DNA of 64,000 nucleotides from Streptomyces sp. ISL-12 (GTDB lineage: Bacteria; Actinomycetota; Actinomycetes; Streptomycetales; Streptomycetaceae). The DNA is taken from assembly GCF_018614415.1 (NCBI RefSeq), contig NZ_JAGGOO010000081.1, positions 1 to 64,000 of the forward strand, read 5' to 3'. Both the position numbers and the translations under genes were made by a program. The notes below the pieces were generated by a model that was not told the DNA's origin, ran no database searches, and was given only the letters and a program-made list of their open reading frames with translations. Within the stretch, counting starts at the first letter, position 1. The number at the start of each line of letters is the position of its first letter. Positions 7,046 through 14,962 of the stretch are shown here, in pieces.

Positions 7046-9730
7046 TCAGCGGCCGGGGGAGGACACCGCCTGAAGCGGCACGCCCCCGGCCGCGCCGCCC
7101 AGCACCGTCAGCCGTACGGTGCCGGGCCCGGCGTCCGTCGTCCCGTCGGTCAGCACCGCGAGCGCGAGGGTGTTGGCGGAGCGGGGGCGCAGGATGCCGC
7201 CTGGCAGGACGAAGGTGTGCTGGGCGCCGTCCTGTCCGGGGGCGTACTGGCCGATGTTCCAGCCGTTGAGGAAGATCTGGGCGCGGCAGGCGCCGCCGTC
7301 CTCCAGGACGAGCCCGAACGAGGCGTCGACCCCGGCGGGCACCTCCGGCCGGAAACCGGTCCGGTACCAGGTCTCGCCCTGGCGCCGCCCGGTCCGCGTC
7401 GACTCCACCGGCTCCCAGCCGTCGCCGTCGGCACCCGGCAGGTGCCAGCCCTCCCGTTCCCCGTGCAGCCCGCCGTTGTTCAGGGGACCGCGCACGGGGT
7501 CGGGCGTGCCCGCGCCCCGGATCCGCCACGCGGCCCGCGGCGCGGCACCGCGGAAGGACACCTCCGTCAGCCCCCGGGCCGTCTTGTGGCCGTCGTGCGG
7601 CCCCGGCCGGACCAGTACGGCCAGTACGGCCTCCCCGTCCCGGTCCGCGAACCGCTCCCGCAGCCGCCCGGACAGCCTGAGGACCGTCTCCGTCTCCCCG
7701 TCCGCCCCGCCTCCGCCGCCCAGCGGCTCCCCGTCCAGCCAGGCCAGCACCAGCCCGTCCGGCCCGGTGCGATGGGCCAGGGACACCGACGTCAGGCCGG
7801 CGGGGTCCGTCAGCCGCGCCCGGTACCAGACGTCGCCGTAGTGGCAGCCGTAGTCGTCGGCGAAGAGCACCGGCCCCCCGGCGGGCACGGGCGTCGTGCT
7901 GTACGACTCCGTACGGTCGGCGCGGGTCCAGTCCGCGTCGTCGAAGCCGGGGTCGGACTCCGGGTTCCCCCTCCGCCGCCGCCAGCCGTCCAGCGCGGGC
8001 GGCTGCACCGGGGGCGCGCCCGGCAGCATGCCCTCGATGGTCAGGCTGCCGGCCCGGGTGACGTTCGCGCGCCGCGCGGTGCCGTTCCAGGTGACGGACG
8101 CCATCCCCGGCGGCCCCCACACCTCAAGACCGGTCGCCCCCGTCGTGTCCCCGGTGAGGTGCGCGGTGGAGCCCTTCAGCGTCACGCCGCGCAGCAGCGC
8201 CGGGCCGTACACGAGGAAGGTCCCCGAGCCGGTCTCGTACGGCCACATCCGCAGCGAGGTCGCGTCGTCGGCGAAGAGCAGGATCAGCGTCCGGTCGGAC
8301 CCGCCGCCCGCCACCGACACCCGGGCCAGCCCCCCGATGCCGAGCGGCACGTTGACGTTGAGCCGGCCGTGGTCGTGCGCCCAGGCCGCCTCCGCGTCCA
8401 GCCGCATCGTCTCCGGCTCGCTCGGGCACTCCAGCACCACCTGCGCCATCTCACCGTGCCGCCCGGCGAACACCGCGATGTCCTGGCCGCCCACGTCGCT
8501 CAGGAACATCATCGGCTGCGCGGTGGAGTACGCGAGCTTGCGCTCCCCGCCCATCGACAGCCCGGTGGCGAGCAGCTTGGCGTCCCGCGCCGCGACCTTC
8601 ACCGGCGCCTCGACGGCGGTGCCCGGCAGGGTGGTGGTGACCTCGTCGTCGGAGTCGTTGCGCAGGACGTACACCTGGGTGCCGGTGTCCGGGTTGGCCA
8701 GGTGCCGCACGCTCACCCGCCGGTCGCCCGCCCGCACCCGCGCCGCCTCCTTCAACCGGGCGAAGTCGGGCACGTGACGCGTCAGTTGACCGAGCTGGTG
8801 GACCGGCGCCAGCCGGGACGTCGGCTTCCGGCCCCCGTCGAAGGCGGCCCCCTCGTCGTACCGGGTCGGCAGCGCCGGCGCGCCCAGCCACCCCGGGTTG
8901 ATCCCGCCGAAGGCCAGCGACCCGGCCGGCACCGCCGTCCCGCCGGCGCCGAGGCCGGCCAGCCGCAGCCGCCGTTCCTCCTCGGGCCCCGAGGTCCGCC
9001 GGACCTCCGTACCCCCCGCCACCAGGGGTACGTCGATCCCGTCCGCGCGCACCTTCCCGCGCACGTGCCGGGCCAGCGCCCGCGCGTCGGCGGAGTCCCC
9101 CGCCTCCTCCAGCCGGTAGAGCAGGACCGTGCCCTTGCCCCGGGTGTACAGGTGCCGCCGGACCGTCGCGTCGACCCGGGCCAGCCACGCGTCGGCGTGC
9201 CGCAGGTACGCGGCGTCGGTGGTGCGCGGCCGGGCGCCGGTCCCCGCCAGCCACCCGGGCAGACCGCCGCCGTCCACGTCCGCGCCGATGTACGGGCCCG
9301 GCCGCACCACCACGTACAGGCCGGTTCCGGCGGCCGTGCGCAGGAACAGGTCCAGGTCGCGGACGCCGGTGAAGTCGTAGCGGTCCGGGGCGGGGGAGTG
9401 GACGTTCCAGGCCACCGGGACCTCGACCGCGTTGTAGCCGTGCGCGCGCATCTTCTCCAGCGCGTCCCGCCACAGGGAGGGGCTCGGCAGCCGGAACGGG
9501 TGCAGTTCGCCGGGCCACAGCACCAGACGCCGACCGTCGACCAGCAGCGAGTACCGGTCCCGGCCGACCCGGTGCCGGACCCCGTCGGCCCGGGGCCGGG
9601 GCGGCGGCGGGCCGGTGGGCACCGTCAGGCCGGCCCCGTCGGGCACCGCGCCGCTGCTCCCGCCGCCGAGCACGAGACCGAGGACGGTGGTGCCGGCGAG
9701 GGCGCTGAAGGTACGTCTGGTCAGCTCCAA
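7046..9730 (-). CDS. Secreted GH35 beta-galactosidase-like protein with degenerate active site
   Basis: 894 residues. The N-terminus MELTRRTFSALAGTTVLGLVLGG is a Tat-type signal. Residues about 60-210 follow GH35 closely: WPGELHPFRLP, AWNVHSP, then RPGPYIGADVDGGGLPGWL. The acid/base motif, normally ENEYG, reads LEEAG (residues 207-211); one ungapped alignment keeps a Glu, another does not. Where GH35 enzymes have the nucleophile Glu before (Y)PGW, this protein has GGINPGW (275-281), with no Glu, and the stretch before the TRYDEGAAFD segment (288-298) is much shorter than usual. C-terminal jelly-roll modules are present. It may be a weak or inactive glycosidase or a binding protein. It converges on the arabinan operon. 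Confidence 0.75.
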   Translation of the reverse strand: MELTRRTFSALAGTTVLGLVLGGGSSGAVPDGAGLTVPTGPPPPRPRADGVRHRVGRDRYSLLVDGRRLVLWPGELHPFRLPSPSLWRDALEKMRAHGYNAVEVPVAWNVHSPAPDRYDFTGVRDLDLFLRTAAGTGLYVVVRPGPYIGADVDGGGLPGWLAGTGARPRTTDAAYLRHADAWLARVDATVRRHLYTRGKGTVLLYRLEEAGDSADARALARHVRGKVRADGIDVPLVAGGTEVRRTSGPEEERRLRLAGLGAGGTAVPAGSLAFGGINPGWLGAPALPTRYDEGAAFDGGRKPTSRLAPVHQLGQLTRHVPDFARLKEAARVRAGDRRVSVRHLANPDTGTQVYVLRNDSDDEVTTTLPGTAVEAPVKVAARDAKLLATGLSMGGERKLAYSTAQPMMFLSDVGGQDIAVFAGRHGEMAQVVLECPSEPETMRLDAEAAWAHDHGRLNVNVPLGIGGLARVSVAGGGSDRTLILLFADDATSLRMWPYETGSGTFLVYGPALLRGVTLKGSTAHLTGDTTGATGLEVWGPPGMASVTWNGTARRANVTRAGSLTIEGMLPGAPPVQPPALDGWRRRRGNPESDPGFDDADWTRADRTESYSTTPVPAGGPVLFADDYGCHYGDVWYRARLTDPAGLTSVSLAHRTGPDGLVLAWLDGEPLGGGGGADGETETVLRLSGRLRERFADRDGEAVLAVLVRPGPHDGHKTARGLTEVSFRGAAPRAAWRIRGAGTPDPVRGPLNNGGLHGEREGWHLPGADGDGWEPVESTRTGRRQGETWYRTGFRPEVPAGVDASFGLVLEDGGACRAQIFLNGWNIGQYAPGQDGAQHTFVLPGGILRPRSANTLALAVLTDGTTDAGPGTVRLTVLGGAAGGVPLQAVSSPGR

Positions 9731-9818
9731 GGGGGAGCGCCTCCCATCGAGCGCCGCCGTCGGCGCGGGTTCATGCGCTGTTCATGTGCGGCCCCATTCT
9801 GTACAGCGGACCCCCGAA

Positions 9819-9832
9819 TGGTCATATGGCCA
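9819..9832. promoter_or_regulatory. Imperfect dyad in divergent GH35/TauE promoter region
   Basis: TGGTCATATGGCCA is a 14-bp near-palindrome (12 of 14 positions symmetric) in the 241-bp gap between two divergent genes. Two GTTCATG copies lie just upstream. A TTTCCC/GGGAAA stem follows near 9900-9923. It could be an operator, but nothing else supports that. Confidence 0.3.
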
Positions 9833-9971
9833 GTTGAGAAGGGGTGCGTCGAACTCTCAGGTCCCGCTCAGATTGGTGCCTTACCATCATCCCCGGCCTT
9901 TCCCTACCAGTCCGATGGGAAAGCCAGGGAACTGTGTCACTCCGCGAACCCGAAAGGACGGCGGGCCGACG

Positions 9972-10979
9972 ATGCGCACGCTGATACTGCTCGCCCTCGC
10001 GGGCCTGGGAGCCCAACTGGTCGACGGCAGCCTCGGCATGGCCTACGGGGTGACCTCCACCACCCTGCTGCTGGCGATGGGCACCAACCCGGCCGCCGCC
10101 TCCGCCACGGTCCACCTCGCCGAGATCGGCACCACCCTGATGTCGGGCGCCTCGCACTGGCGCTTCGGCAACGTCGACTGGAAGGTCGTCGCGAAGATCG
10201 GCGTCCCGGGCGCCGTCGGCTCCTTCCTCGGCGCGACCGTCCTGTCGAACCTCTCCACCGAGGTCGCCGAGCCGGTGATGTCCCTGATCCTGCTCGGCCT
10301 CGGCCTGTACGTCATGTCCCGCTTCACCCTGCGCGGCCTGCCCAAGGACCGCCTCGGCAAGCCGCTGCGCCGGCGCTTCCTGACCCCCCTCGGCCTGGTC
10401 GCCGGGTTCCTCGACGCGACCGGCGGGGGCGGCTGGGGCCCGGTCGGCACCCCGGCGCTGCTGGCCAGCGGCCGGATGGAACCCCGCAAGGTCATCGGCT
10501 CCATCGACACCAGCGAGTTCCTGGTGGCGATCGCCGCGAGCCTCGGCTTCCTCTTCTCCCTCGGCTCCCAGGGCATCGAGTGGACCTGGGTCCTCGCCTT
10601 CCTCCTCGGCGGCCTGATCGCCGCGCCGATCGCCGCCTGGCTGGTCCGGATCTTCCCGCCGCGCGTCCTCGGCTCGGCGGTCGGCGGCGTCATCATCGTC
10701 ACCAACGTCCGCACCCTGGTCAACAGCGACTGGGCCGGGGTGTCGGGCACCCCCGCCGTCCTCCTGTACGTCGCCCTGTACGCCCTGTGGGCGGCGGCCC
10801 TCGCGTACTCGATCCGGGCGCACCTGCGGGAGCGGGCGGAGGAGGAGCGGACGGCCGCCGGTGCGACGGCCGTCGATGCCGGGGCTGCCGACGTCACGGC
10901 CGACGGGCCGGCTGACGGACCGGCGGACGGACCGGCGGACGGACCGGCCGGGCGGGTGCCGCAGCCGGTCGGCGAGTAG
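9972..10979 (+). CDS. TauE/SafE-family membrane exporter (sulfite exporter-like)
   Basis: 335 residues with about eight membrane segments. The start MRTLILLALAGLGAQLVDGSLGMAYGV has the family's first-helix pattern, with Gly-rich loops typical of TauE/SafE proteins (formerly DUF81). Related proteins move sulfur-containing organic anions or sulfite; the substrate here is unknown. The ATG at 9972 was chosen because the homologous region starts there. The cytoplasmic tail after about residue 290 is low-complexity and contains a GPAD repeat from a 12-bp tandem (about 10901-10950). Such tails are usually not conserved. Confidence 0.85.
   Translation: MRTLILLALAGLGAQLVDGSLGMAYGVTSTTLLLAMGTNPAAASATVHLAEIGTTLMSGASHWRFGNVDWKVVAKIGVPGAVGSFLGATVLSNLSTEVAEPVMSLILLGLGLYVMSRFTLRGLPKDRLGKPLRRRFLTPLGLVAGFLDATGGGGWGPVGTPALLASGRMEPRKVIGSIDTSEFLVAIAASLGFLFSLGSQGIEWTWVLAFLLGGLIAAPIAAWLVRIFPPRVLGSAVGGVIIVTNVRTLVNSDWAGVSGTPAVLLYVALYALWAAALAYSIRAHLRERAEEERTAAGATAVDAGAADVTADGPADGPADGPADGPAGRVPQPVGE
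10901..10950 (+). repeat. 12-bp tandem repeat inside TauE gene tail
   Basis: About four imperfect copies of the unit GGACGGACCGGC encode GPAD repeats at the C-terminus of the exporter. The reading frame is kept because the unit is a multiple of three. A separate 15-bp tandem (unit GGGCTCAAGGCGGCC) follows between the convergent stops at about 10996-11030. Confidence 0.75.
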
Positions 10980-11029
10980 GCCGGCCACCGTGGCAGGGCT
11001 CAAGGCGGCCGGGCTCAAGGCGGCCGGGC

Positions 11030-11230
11030 TCAGGCATGGGGTTCCTGCGGTTTGACCTCGACCTCGCGCAGGCTCTGCTCCTTGAGCCCGGCGCGTGCCT
11101 CGGTGCGGTGTCCCCGGGCGATGTAGTCGCGCACGACCGCCTCGACGGCGTCCTGGGGCGAGCCGACTCCGGCCAGGACCATCACCTCCACCACGAGTTC
11201 GGCATCGAGACTGACGGTGACCTTCGCCAT
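11030..11230 (-). CDS. VapB-like / ribbon-helix-helix antitoxin protein (no partner toxin adjacent)
   Basis: 66 residues: MAKVTVSLDAELVVEVMVLAG, then GSPQDAVEAVVRDYI. The beta-strand plus two helices match the ribbon-helix-helix DNA-binding fold of VapB-type antitoxins (DUF2191-like). The ATG at 11230 follows GGGGGCAGCTC; longer upstream starts read through non-homologous sequence. No PIN-domain or other toxin gene lies on either side: map is upstream, and the converging exporter is downstream. It may be an orphan antitoxin or a small autonomous regulator. Confidence 0.7.
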   Translation of the reverse strand: MAKVTVSLDAELVVEVMVLAGVGSPQDAVEAVVRDYIARGHRTEARAGLKEQSLREVEVKPQEPHA

Positions 11231-11327
11231 GAGCTGCCCCCTTCGTCGGTGCGGGACCCGAACGCCCGCGCGGCGGCGACCGGTTCGGGCACCGGGCCCC
11301 GCTCGGGGGAGCATGTCACGGCCGCGC

Positions 11328-12098
11328 TCACCTCGGCAGGGTGAGGATCTCCGCGCCGTCGTCCGTGATGGCGATCGTGTGCTCGCTGTGGGCCGTACGG
11401 CAGCCCGTCGCGCTGCGGAGCGTCCACCCGTCGGCGTCGGTGACCAGCTCGGCGGTGTCCGCCATCACCCACGGCTCCAGCGCCAGCAGCAGGCCGGGGC
11501 GCAGGGGGTAGCCGCGGCCGGGCCGGCCGGTGTTCGGGACGTGCGGGTCCTGGTGCATCGTCGATCCGATGCCGTGGCCTCCGAAGTCGGTGTTGATCCG
11601 GTACCCCGCCTCCTTCAGCACCGTGCCGATGGCGTGGGAGAGGTCGCCGATGCGGGCGCCGGGCCGGGCGGCGGCGATCCCCGCGGCCAGCGCGCGTTCG
11701 GTCGCGTCGATCAGCGCGACGCTCTCCGGGGGCCTCGCCTCACCCACGACGAAGCTGATGGCGGCGTCCGCGGCGACACCGCCGAGGGAGACGGCGAGGT
11801 CGAGGGTGAGGAGGTCGCCGTCGGCCAGCGTGTAGTCGTGCGGCCGTCCGTGCAGTACGGCGTCGTTGACCGCCGTGCAGATGTAGTGCCCGAACGGGCC
11901 GCGGCCGAAGGACGGCGCGTAGTCGACGTAGCAGGACTGCGCCCCCGCCTCGGTGATCATGGCCTTGGCCCACCGGTCGATGTCCAGCAGGTTCGTGCCG
12001 ACCGTGCTGCGGCGCTTCAGCGCGTGCAGGATGTCGCCGACGAGGCCGCCGGTGTCTTTCGCCCGGGTCAGCAGGGTGGGGTTGAGGATCTCGATCAC
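11328..12098 (-). CDS. map: Methionine aminopeptidase, type I
   Basis: Cytosolic metalloprotease removing the initiator Met from new proteins. The GTG at 12098 follows GAAGGAC with a 5-nt gap and gives the usual N-terminus VIEILNP; an in-frame ATG 24 bp upstream is less likely. Metal-binding Asp/His/Glu motifs are visible in LTLDLAVSLGGVAADAA, GHGIGSTMHQDPHVPN, LALEPWV and the final SEHTIAI. 256 residues, normal for type I. It is probably a second, non-ribosomal-operon copy, as Streptomyces carry more than one map gene. Direct repeats sit directly over its likely promoter. Confidence 0.93.
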   Translation of the reverse strand: MIEILNPTLLTRAKDTGGLVGDILHALKRRSTVGTNLLDIDRWAKAMITEAGAQSCYVDYAPSFGRGPFGHYICTAVNDAVLHGRPHDYTLADGDLLTLDLAVSLGGVAADAAISFVVGEARPPESVALIDATERALAAGIAAARPGARIGDLSHAIGTVLKEAGYRINTDFGGHGIGSTMHQDPHVPNTGRPGRGYPLRPGLLLALEPWVMADTAELVTDADGWTLRSATGCRTAHSEHTIAITDDGAEILTLPR

Positions 12099-12124
12099 GG
12101 GGCGTCCTTCTGGTGCGGCCAATA

Positions 12125-12151
12125 ACTATACCGGCCATACTATACCGGTAT
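12125..12151 (-). promoter_or_regulatory. Direct repeats over map promoter
   Basis: Two copies of ACTATACCGG (12125-12134 and 12139-12148), 14 bp apart, lie 27-50 bp before the map start. Read on the - strand each supplies TATAGT, a good -10 hexamer. The upstream copy also forms the perfect palindrome ATACCGGTAT (12142-12151). The AT-rich block stands out from its surroundings and could be an operator or a double -10. Confidence 0.45.
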
Positions 12152-12166
12152 TGAAATTGCCCGCCG

Positions 12167-12308
12167 CGTCCGCCGCGTCCGCCGCGTCCGCCGAGTCCGC
12201 CGCGTCCGCCGGGTGCGACGCTCCGGTTGCGCGGGCAGGCGGGCAGGCGGGCAGGCGGGCAGGCGGGTCCGGCCGACGGGTGCCGGACCCGCCCGCCCGC
12301 GCAACCGG
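12167..12308 (-). terminator. Tandem repeats and large hairpin after the epimerase gene
   Basis: About 12167-12212 is a run of 9-bp units (GTCCGCCGC). From 12223 to 12308 the sequence folds back: CCGGTTGCGCGGGC pairs with GCCCGCGCAACCGG and GGCGGGTCCGG with CCGGACCCGCC. The left arm also carries extra copies of an 8-bp unit (GCAGGCGG) absent from the right arm. It lies just after the - strand epimerase stop (12326), so it probably ends that transcript. Confidence 0.6.
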
Positions 12309-12325
12309 TCGGGCCGACCGCCCGC

Positions 12326-13222
12326 TCACCGCCCCCCGTACGCCCCCGCGTCGATGTCCTCCAGCAGCGTCGGCCCGGTGGGCGTCCAGCCCAGCAGTTC
12401 CTGGGTCGCGGTGCTGGTCGCGGCCCCGTTCATGCCGAAGAACGCGCCGATCCAGCCGAAGTGGCTCTGCGCCTCGGCCGGGTCGACGGAGGCGACGGGC
12501 AGGCCGTAGGCGCGGCCGATCGCCTCCGCGATGGCGCGGGTCGGGACGCCCTCCTCCGCGATGGCGTGCAGCCGGGAGCCCGCCGGCGCCTTCTCCAGGC
12601 CGAGCCGGACCATGCGGGCGGCGTCGGTCACGTGCACGGCGGCCCACCGGTTGGTGCCGTCGCCCGGGTAGCCGGAGAAGCCCTTGTCCTGGGCCGTCGA
12701 GGCGATGATCGAGATGAACCCGTGGTCGCCGGTGCCGTGCACGGTGGGTGGGAAGCGCAGGCTCACGCTGTGCACGCCGCGCTCGACGTAGTCCAGGGCG
12801 AGGTTCTCCGTGCCGCCGCGCGGCGAGTCGGGGCCGTGGGCCGGGGACGGGTCGTCCTCGGTGGCGGGCCGGCCCTGCGCGAGGCCCGCGATCCCCGCCG
12901 CGAGCAGGAACGGCCGGCCGCTCCCGGCGAGCGCGTCGCAGATGGTCTGTACGGCGGCCCGCTCGGCCGCCGCGGTCGCCACCGGGTCGGTGAAGTCGTG
13001 CTTGTTGGCCAGGTGGATGACGGCCTCGGCGGCCTCGGCGCCGAGCCGGATGCCGTCCAGGTCGTCGAGGTCGCCGCGGCGGACCAGGGCGCCCTTCGCC
13101 TCCAGGGCCGCGGCGGAGGCGTCCGACCTGGCCAGACCGGTGACCTCGTGACCCGCGGCGAGCAGTTCGTCGACGACGGCGGAGCCGATCCAGCCGGTGG
13201 CTCCGGTGACGAAAACGCGCAT
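12326..13222 (-). CDS. NAD-dependent epimerase/dehydratase family protein (extended SDR)
   Basis: 298 residues. The Rossmann motif TGATGWIG (residues 7-14) binds NAD(P), followed by the typical GDLDDLDGI segment and C-terminal substrate domain. The usual YxxxK pair is not clear: NLALDYVERGVHSVSLRF sits where it is expected, so the catalytic residues may be altered. The ATG at 13222 follows CGAGGAGCACGTC; a longer frame reads into the palindromic operator and is rejected. It is divergent from a TetR gene across a 36-bp palindrome, which makes it the likely target. Substrate unknown. Confidence 0.85.
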   Translation of the reverse strand: MRVFVTGATGWIGSAVVDELLAAGHEVTGLARSDASAAALEAKGALVRRGDLDDLDGIRLGAEAAEAVIHLANKHDFTDPVATAAAERAAVQTICDALAGSGRPFLLAAGIAGLAQGRPATEDDPSPAHGPDSPRGGTENLALDYVERGVHSVSLRFPPTVHGTGDHGFISIIASTAQDKGFSGYPGDGTNRWAAVHVTDAARMVRLGLEKAPAGSRLHAIAEEGVPTRAIAEAIGRAYGLPVASVDPAEAQSHFGWIGAFFGMNGAATSTATQELLGWTPTGPTLLEDIDAGAYGGR

Positions 13223-13249
13223 GACGTGCTCCTCGTGTTCGGACATGCG

Positions 13250-13285
13250 GTGATGTCTGTGACTGACGTCAGTCACAGACATCAC
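13250..13285. promoter_or_regulatory. 36-bp perfect palindrome, operator between epimerase and TetR genes
   Basis: The sequence from 13250 to 13285 equals its own reverse complement; the centre is TGACGTCA at 13264-13271 and the outer arm begins GTGATGTCTGTGACTG. Position between divergent genes, one of them a TetR repressor, makes an operator likely. 36 bp could hold two overlapping TetR dimers. Confidence 0.8.
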
Positions 13286-13342
13286 TGTACGCCGGTACGT
13301 CAGTCCCTGTCATCACTTGGCGCGCAGCCTTAGACTCACCGC

Positions 13343-13936
13343 ATGGCGAGATGGGAACCCGGAACCGCGAAACGGCTGCAGGCCGCCGCGCTGGAACTGT
13401 TCGCGACCCGCGGCTACGAGCGCACGACCGCCACGGAGATCGCCCAGTCCGTCGGTCTGACCGAGCGCACGTTCTTCCGGCACTTCAGCGACAAGCGCGA
13501 GGTCCTCTTCCACGGGACGCAGCTGCTGGTGCAGGCGCTGGTCGACGGCGTGCGGGGGGCGCCGCCCGACGCGTCGCCCCTCGACGCCGTCGCCCGCGCG
13601 CTGTGGTCCGCGGCGCCCTTCTTCTCGGCGGAACGCCGCCCGCACTCTCGTACCCGCAAGGCGGTGATCGACGAGAACCCCGCGCTCGCGGAGCGCGAAC
13701 TGCGCAAGATGGACGACCTCGCCGCGACGCTCGCCGACACCCTCCGCGCGCGCGGCGTGGACGAACTCGCGGCCACCTTGGCGGCGCAGACGGGCGTCGC
13801 GGTGTTCGGGGTCGCGTTCGGGCGCTGGGTGCGCGACGGCGAGGAGCGGTCCTTCGAGGAGATCGTGACGGAGGTGTACCGGGAACTGCTGTCCCTGGCC
13901 GGCGCGGCGGCTCCGGTGCCGCACGGGACGCGGTGA
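13343..13936 (+). CDS. TetR/AcrR-family transcriptional regulator
   Basis: 197 residues. The N-terminal HTH is typical: LQAAALELFATRGYERTTATEIAQSVGLTERTFFRHFSDK. The C-terminal ligand domain is not assignable. It is transcribed away from the NAD-epimerase gene, with the long palindrome in between, so it probably represses that gene and itself. The ATG at 13343 closely follows the palindrome, so the transcript leader is short. Confidence 0.92.
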   Translation: MARWEPGTAKRLQAAALELFATRGYERTTATEIAQSVGLTERTFFRHFSDKREVLFHGTQLLVQALVDGVRGAPPDASPLDAVARALWSAAPFFSAERRPHSRTRKAVIDENPALAERELRKMDDLAATLADTLRARGVDELAATLAAQTGVAVFGVAFGRWVRDGEERSFEEIVTEVYRELLSLAGAAAPVPHGTR

Positions 13937-13955
13937 CGCCGGAGCCGCCCGCCTC

Positions 13956-14729
13956 TCAGCCCTGGTCGACGCCCAGGGTCAGGCTGCCGGTGTAGCCGGC
14001 CGTGGCCGAACCGGTGACGGTCATCAGGCCGGCCGCGGCGCCCCCGTTCCCGTAGATGCCGTCCTGCGCGAGCGTGGTGCGCGGCACGGTGTTGGTCGAG
14101 TACGGGGAGACGCGGGCGACCGCGGTGGTGATCGCCTCGTCGATGAAGAGCTGGCCGGTGTGCAGTTCCTCCCCGCCGCTGAACGAGCCGTCCGAGGTCA
14201 GGGTGACGTCCGTGTGCACCTTGACGTGGATGTGCACGCACCGGCCGCGGTACCAGCCGGGGTAGATGGTGCTGATGCGGGCGACGCCGTCGCTGCCGGT
14301 GAGGATGCCGCCCCGCAGGAACGTGCCGTTGTCCGGCTCCTGGTGCCCGTTGTTGCCGACGAAGCCGGAGTACTCGCCGAGCGCGTCGCAGTGCCACAGC
14401 TCCACGAGGGCCTCGTTCAGCGGGGCGCAGGTGGCGTCGTCGACGACGGTCAGGACCAGCTCCAGCGGCACGCCGGGTTTGTCCTCGGTGAGGTCGGCGC
14501 GGACGAGCGCGCCGTCGAGGTAGTACGGGCCCTCGGTCAGCTCCTTGGTGAGGGTGCAGACGGCCGCGGCGGCGACGGGAGCGGTGCGGTCGGTCTCCGC
14601 GCCCTCGGCCGTCACGGCGTCCTTGGCCGACACGGCGCCGACGGTGAGCGCGGCGGCCGTGGCGCCGGTACCGAGCAGGACGGTACGGCGGCGGATGTGG
14701 GGGGTGTGGGGGTCGATGTTGTCTGTCAT
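13956..14729 (-). CDS. Tat-exported intradiol ring-cleavage dioxygenase-like protein
   Basis: 257 residues. A twin-arginine signal (RRRTVLLGTGATAAAL) precedes a dioxygenase C domain related to protocatechuate 3,4-dioxygenase. The four Fe(III) ligands can be proposed: Tyr in TEGPYYLDG, Tyr in IYPGWYRGR and the two His of HIHVKV. Such secreted enzymes may open catechol rings of lignin-derived compounds outside the cell. The substrate is unproven. The ATG at 14729 is preferred to a GTG 6 bp upstream. No clear ribosome binding site precedes either. It stands alone between convergent and divergent neighbours. Confidence 0.83.
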   Translation of the reverse strand: MTDNIDPHTPHIRRRTVLLGTGATAAALTVGAVSAKDAVTAEGAETDRTAPVAAAAVCTLTKELTEGPYYLDGALVRADLTEDKPGVPLELVLTVVDDATCAPLNEALVELWHCDALGEYSGFVGNNGHQEPDNGTFLRGGILTGSDGVARISTIYPGWYRGRCVHIHVKVHTDVTLTSDGSFSGGEELHTGQLFIDEAITTAVARVSPYSTNTVPRTTLAQDGIYGNGGAAAGLMTVTGSATAGYTGSLTLGVDQG

Positions 14730-14962
14730 GAACACGGCACCGTAAGGAGGTCACCTGGCAGAGCGCTGTGAATTCGGCAAAGTGACGGACTGTCAAGTCG
14801 CGGACCGGTCACGAGCGGACGGCCGCGCACTGTACGCCGCCGTCCATGCCGGGAGTCGGCAAGGTGTGGGGTCCGGACTTGCCGCGGCGCCGCCTTCCCC
14901 GCAGCCCCGTCGCCCCGTACGGTGCCGGGTGCCGTCCGGCAGCGCGAACCGTGGGAGGACCC

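Noticed and set aside
9833..9971. Possible riboswitch before the TauE gene
   Set aside because: Only a short TTTCCC/GGGAAA stem is visible; I could not match a known riboswitch core.
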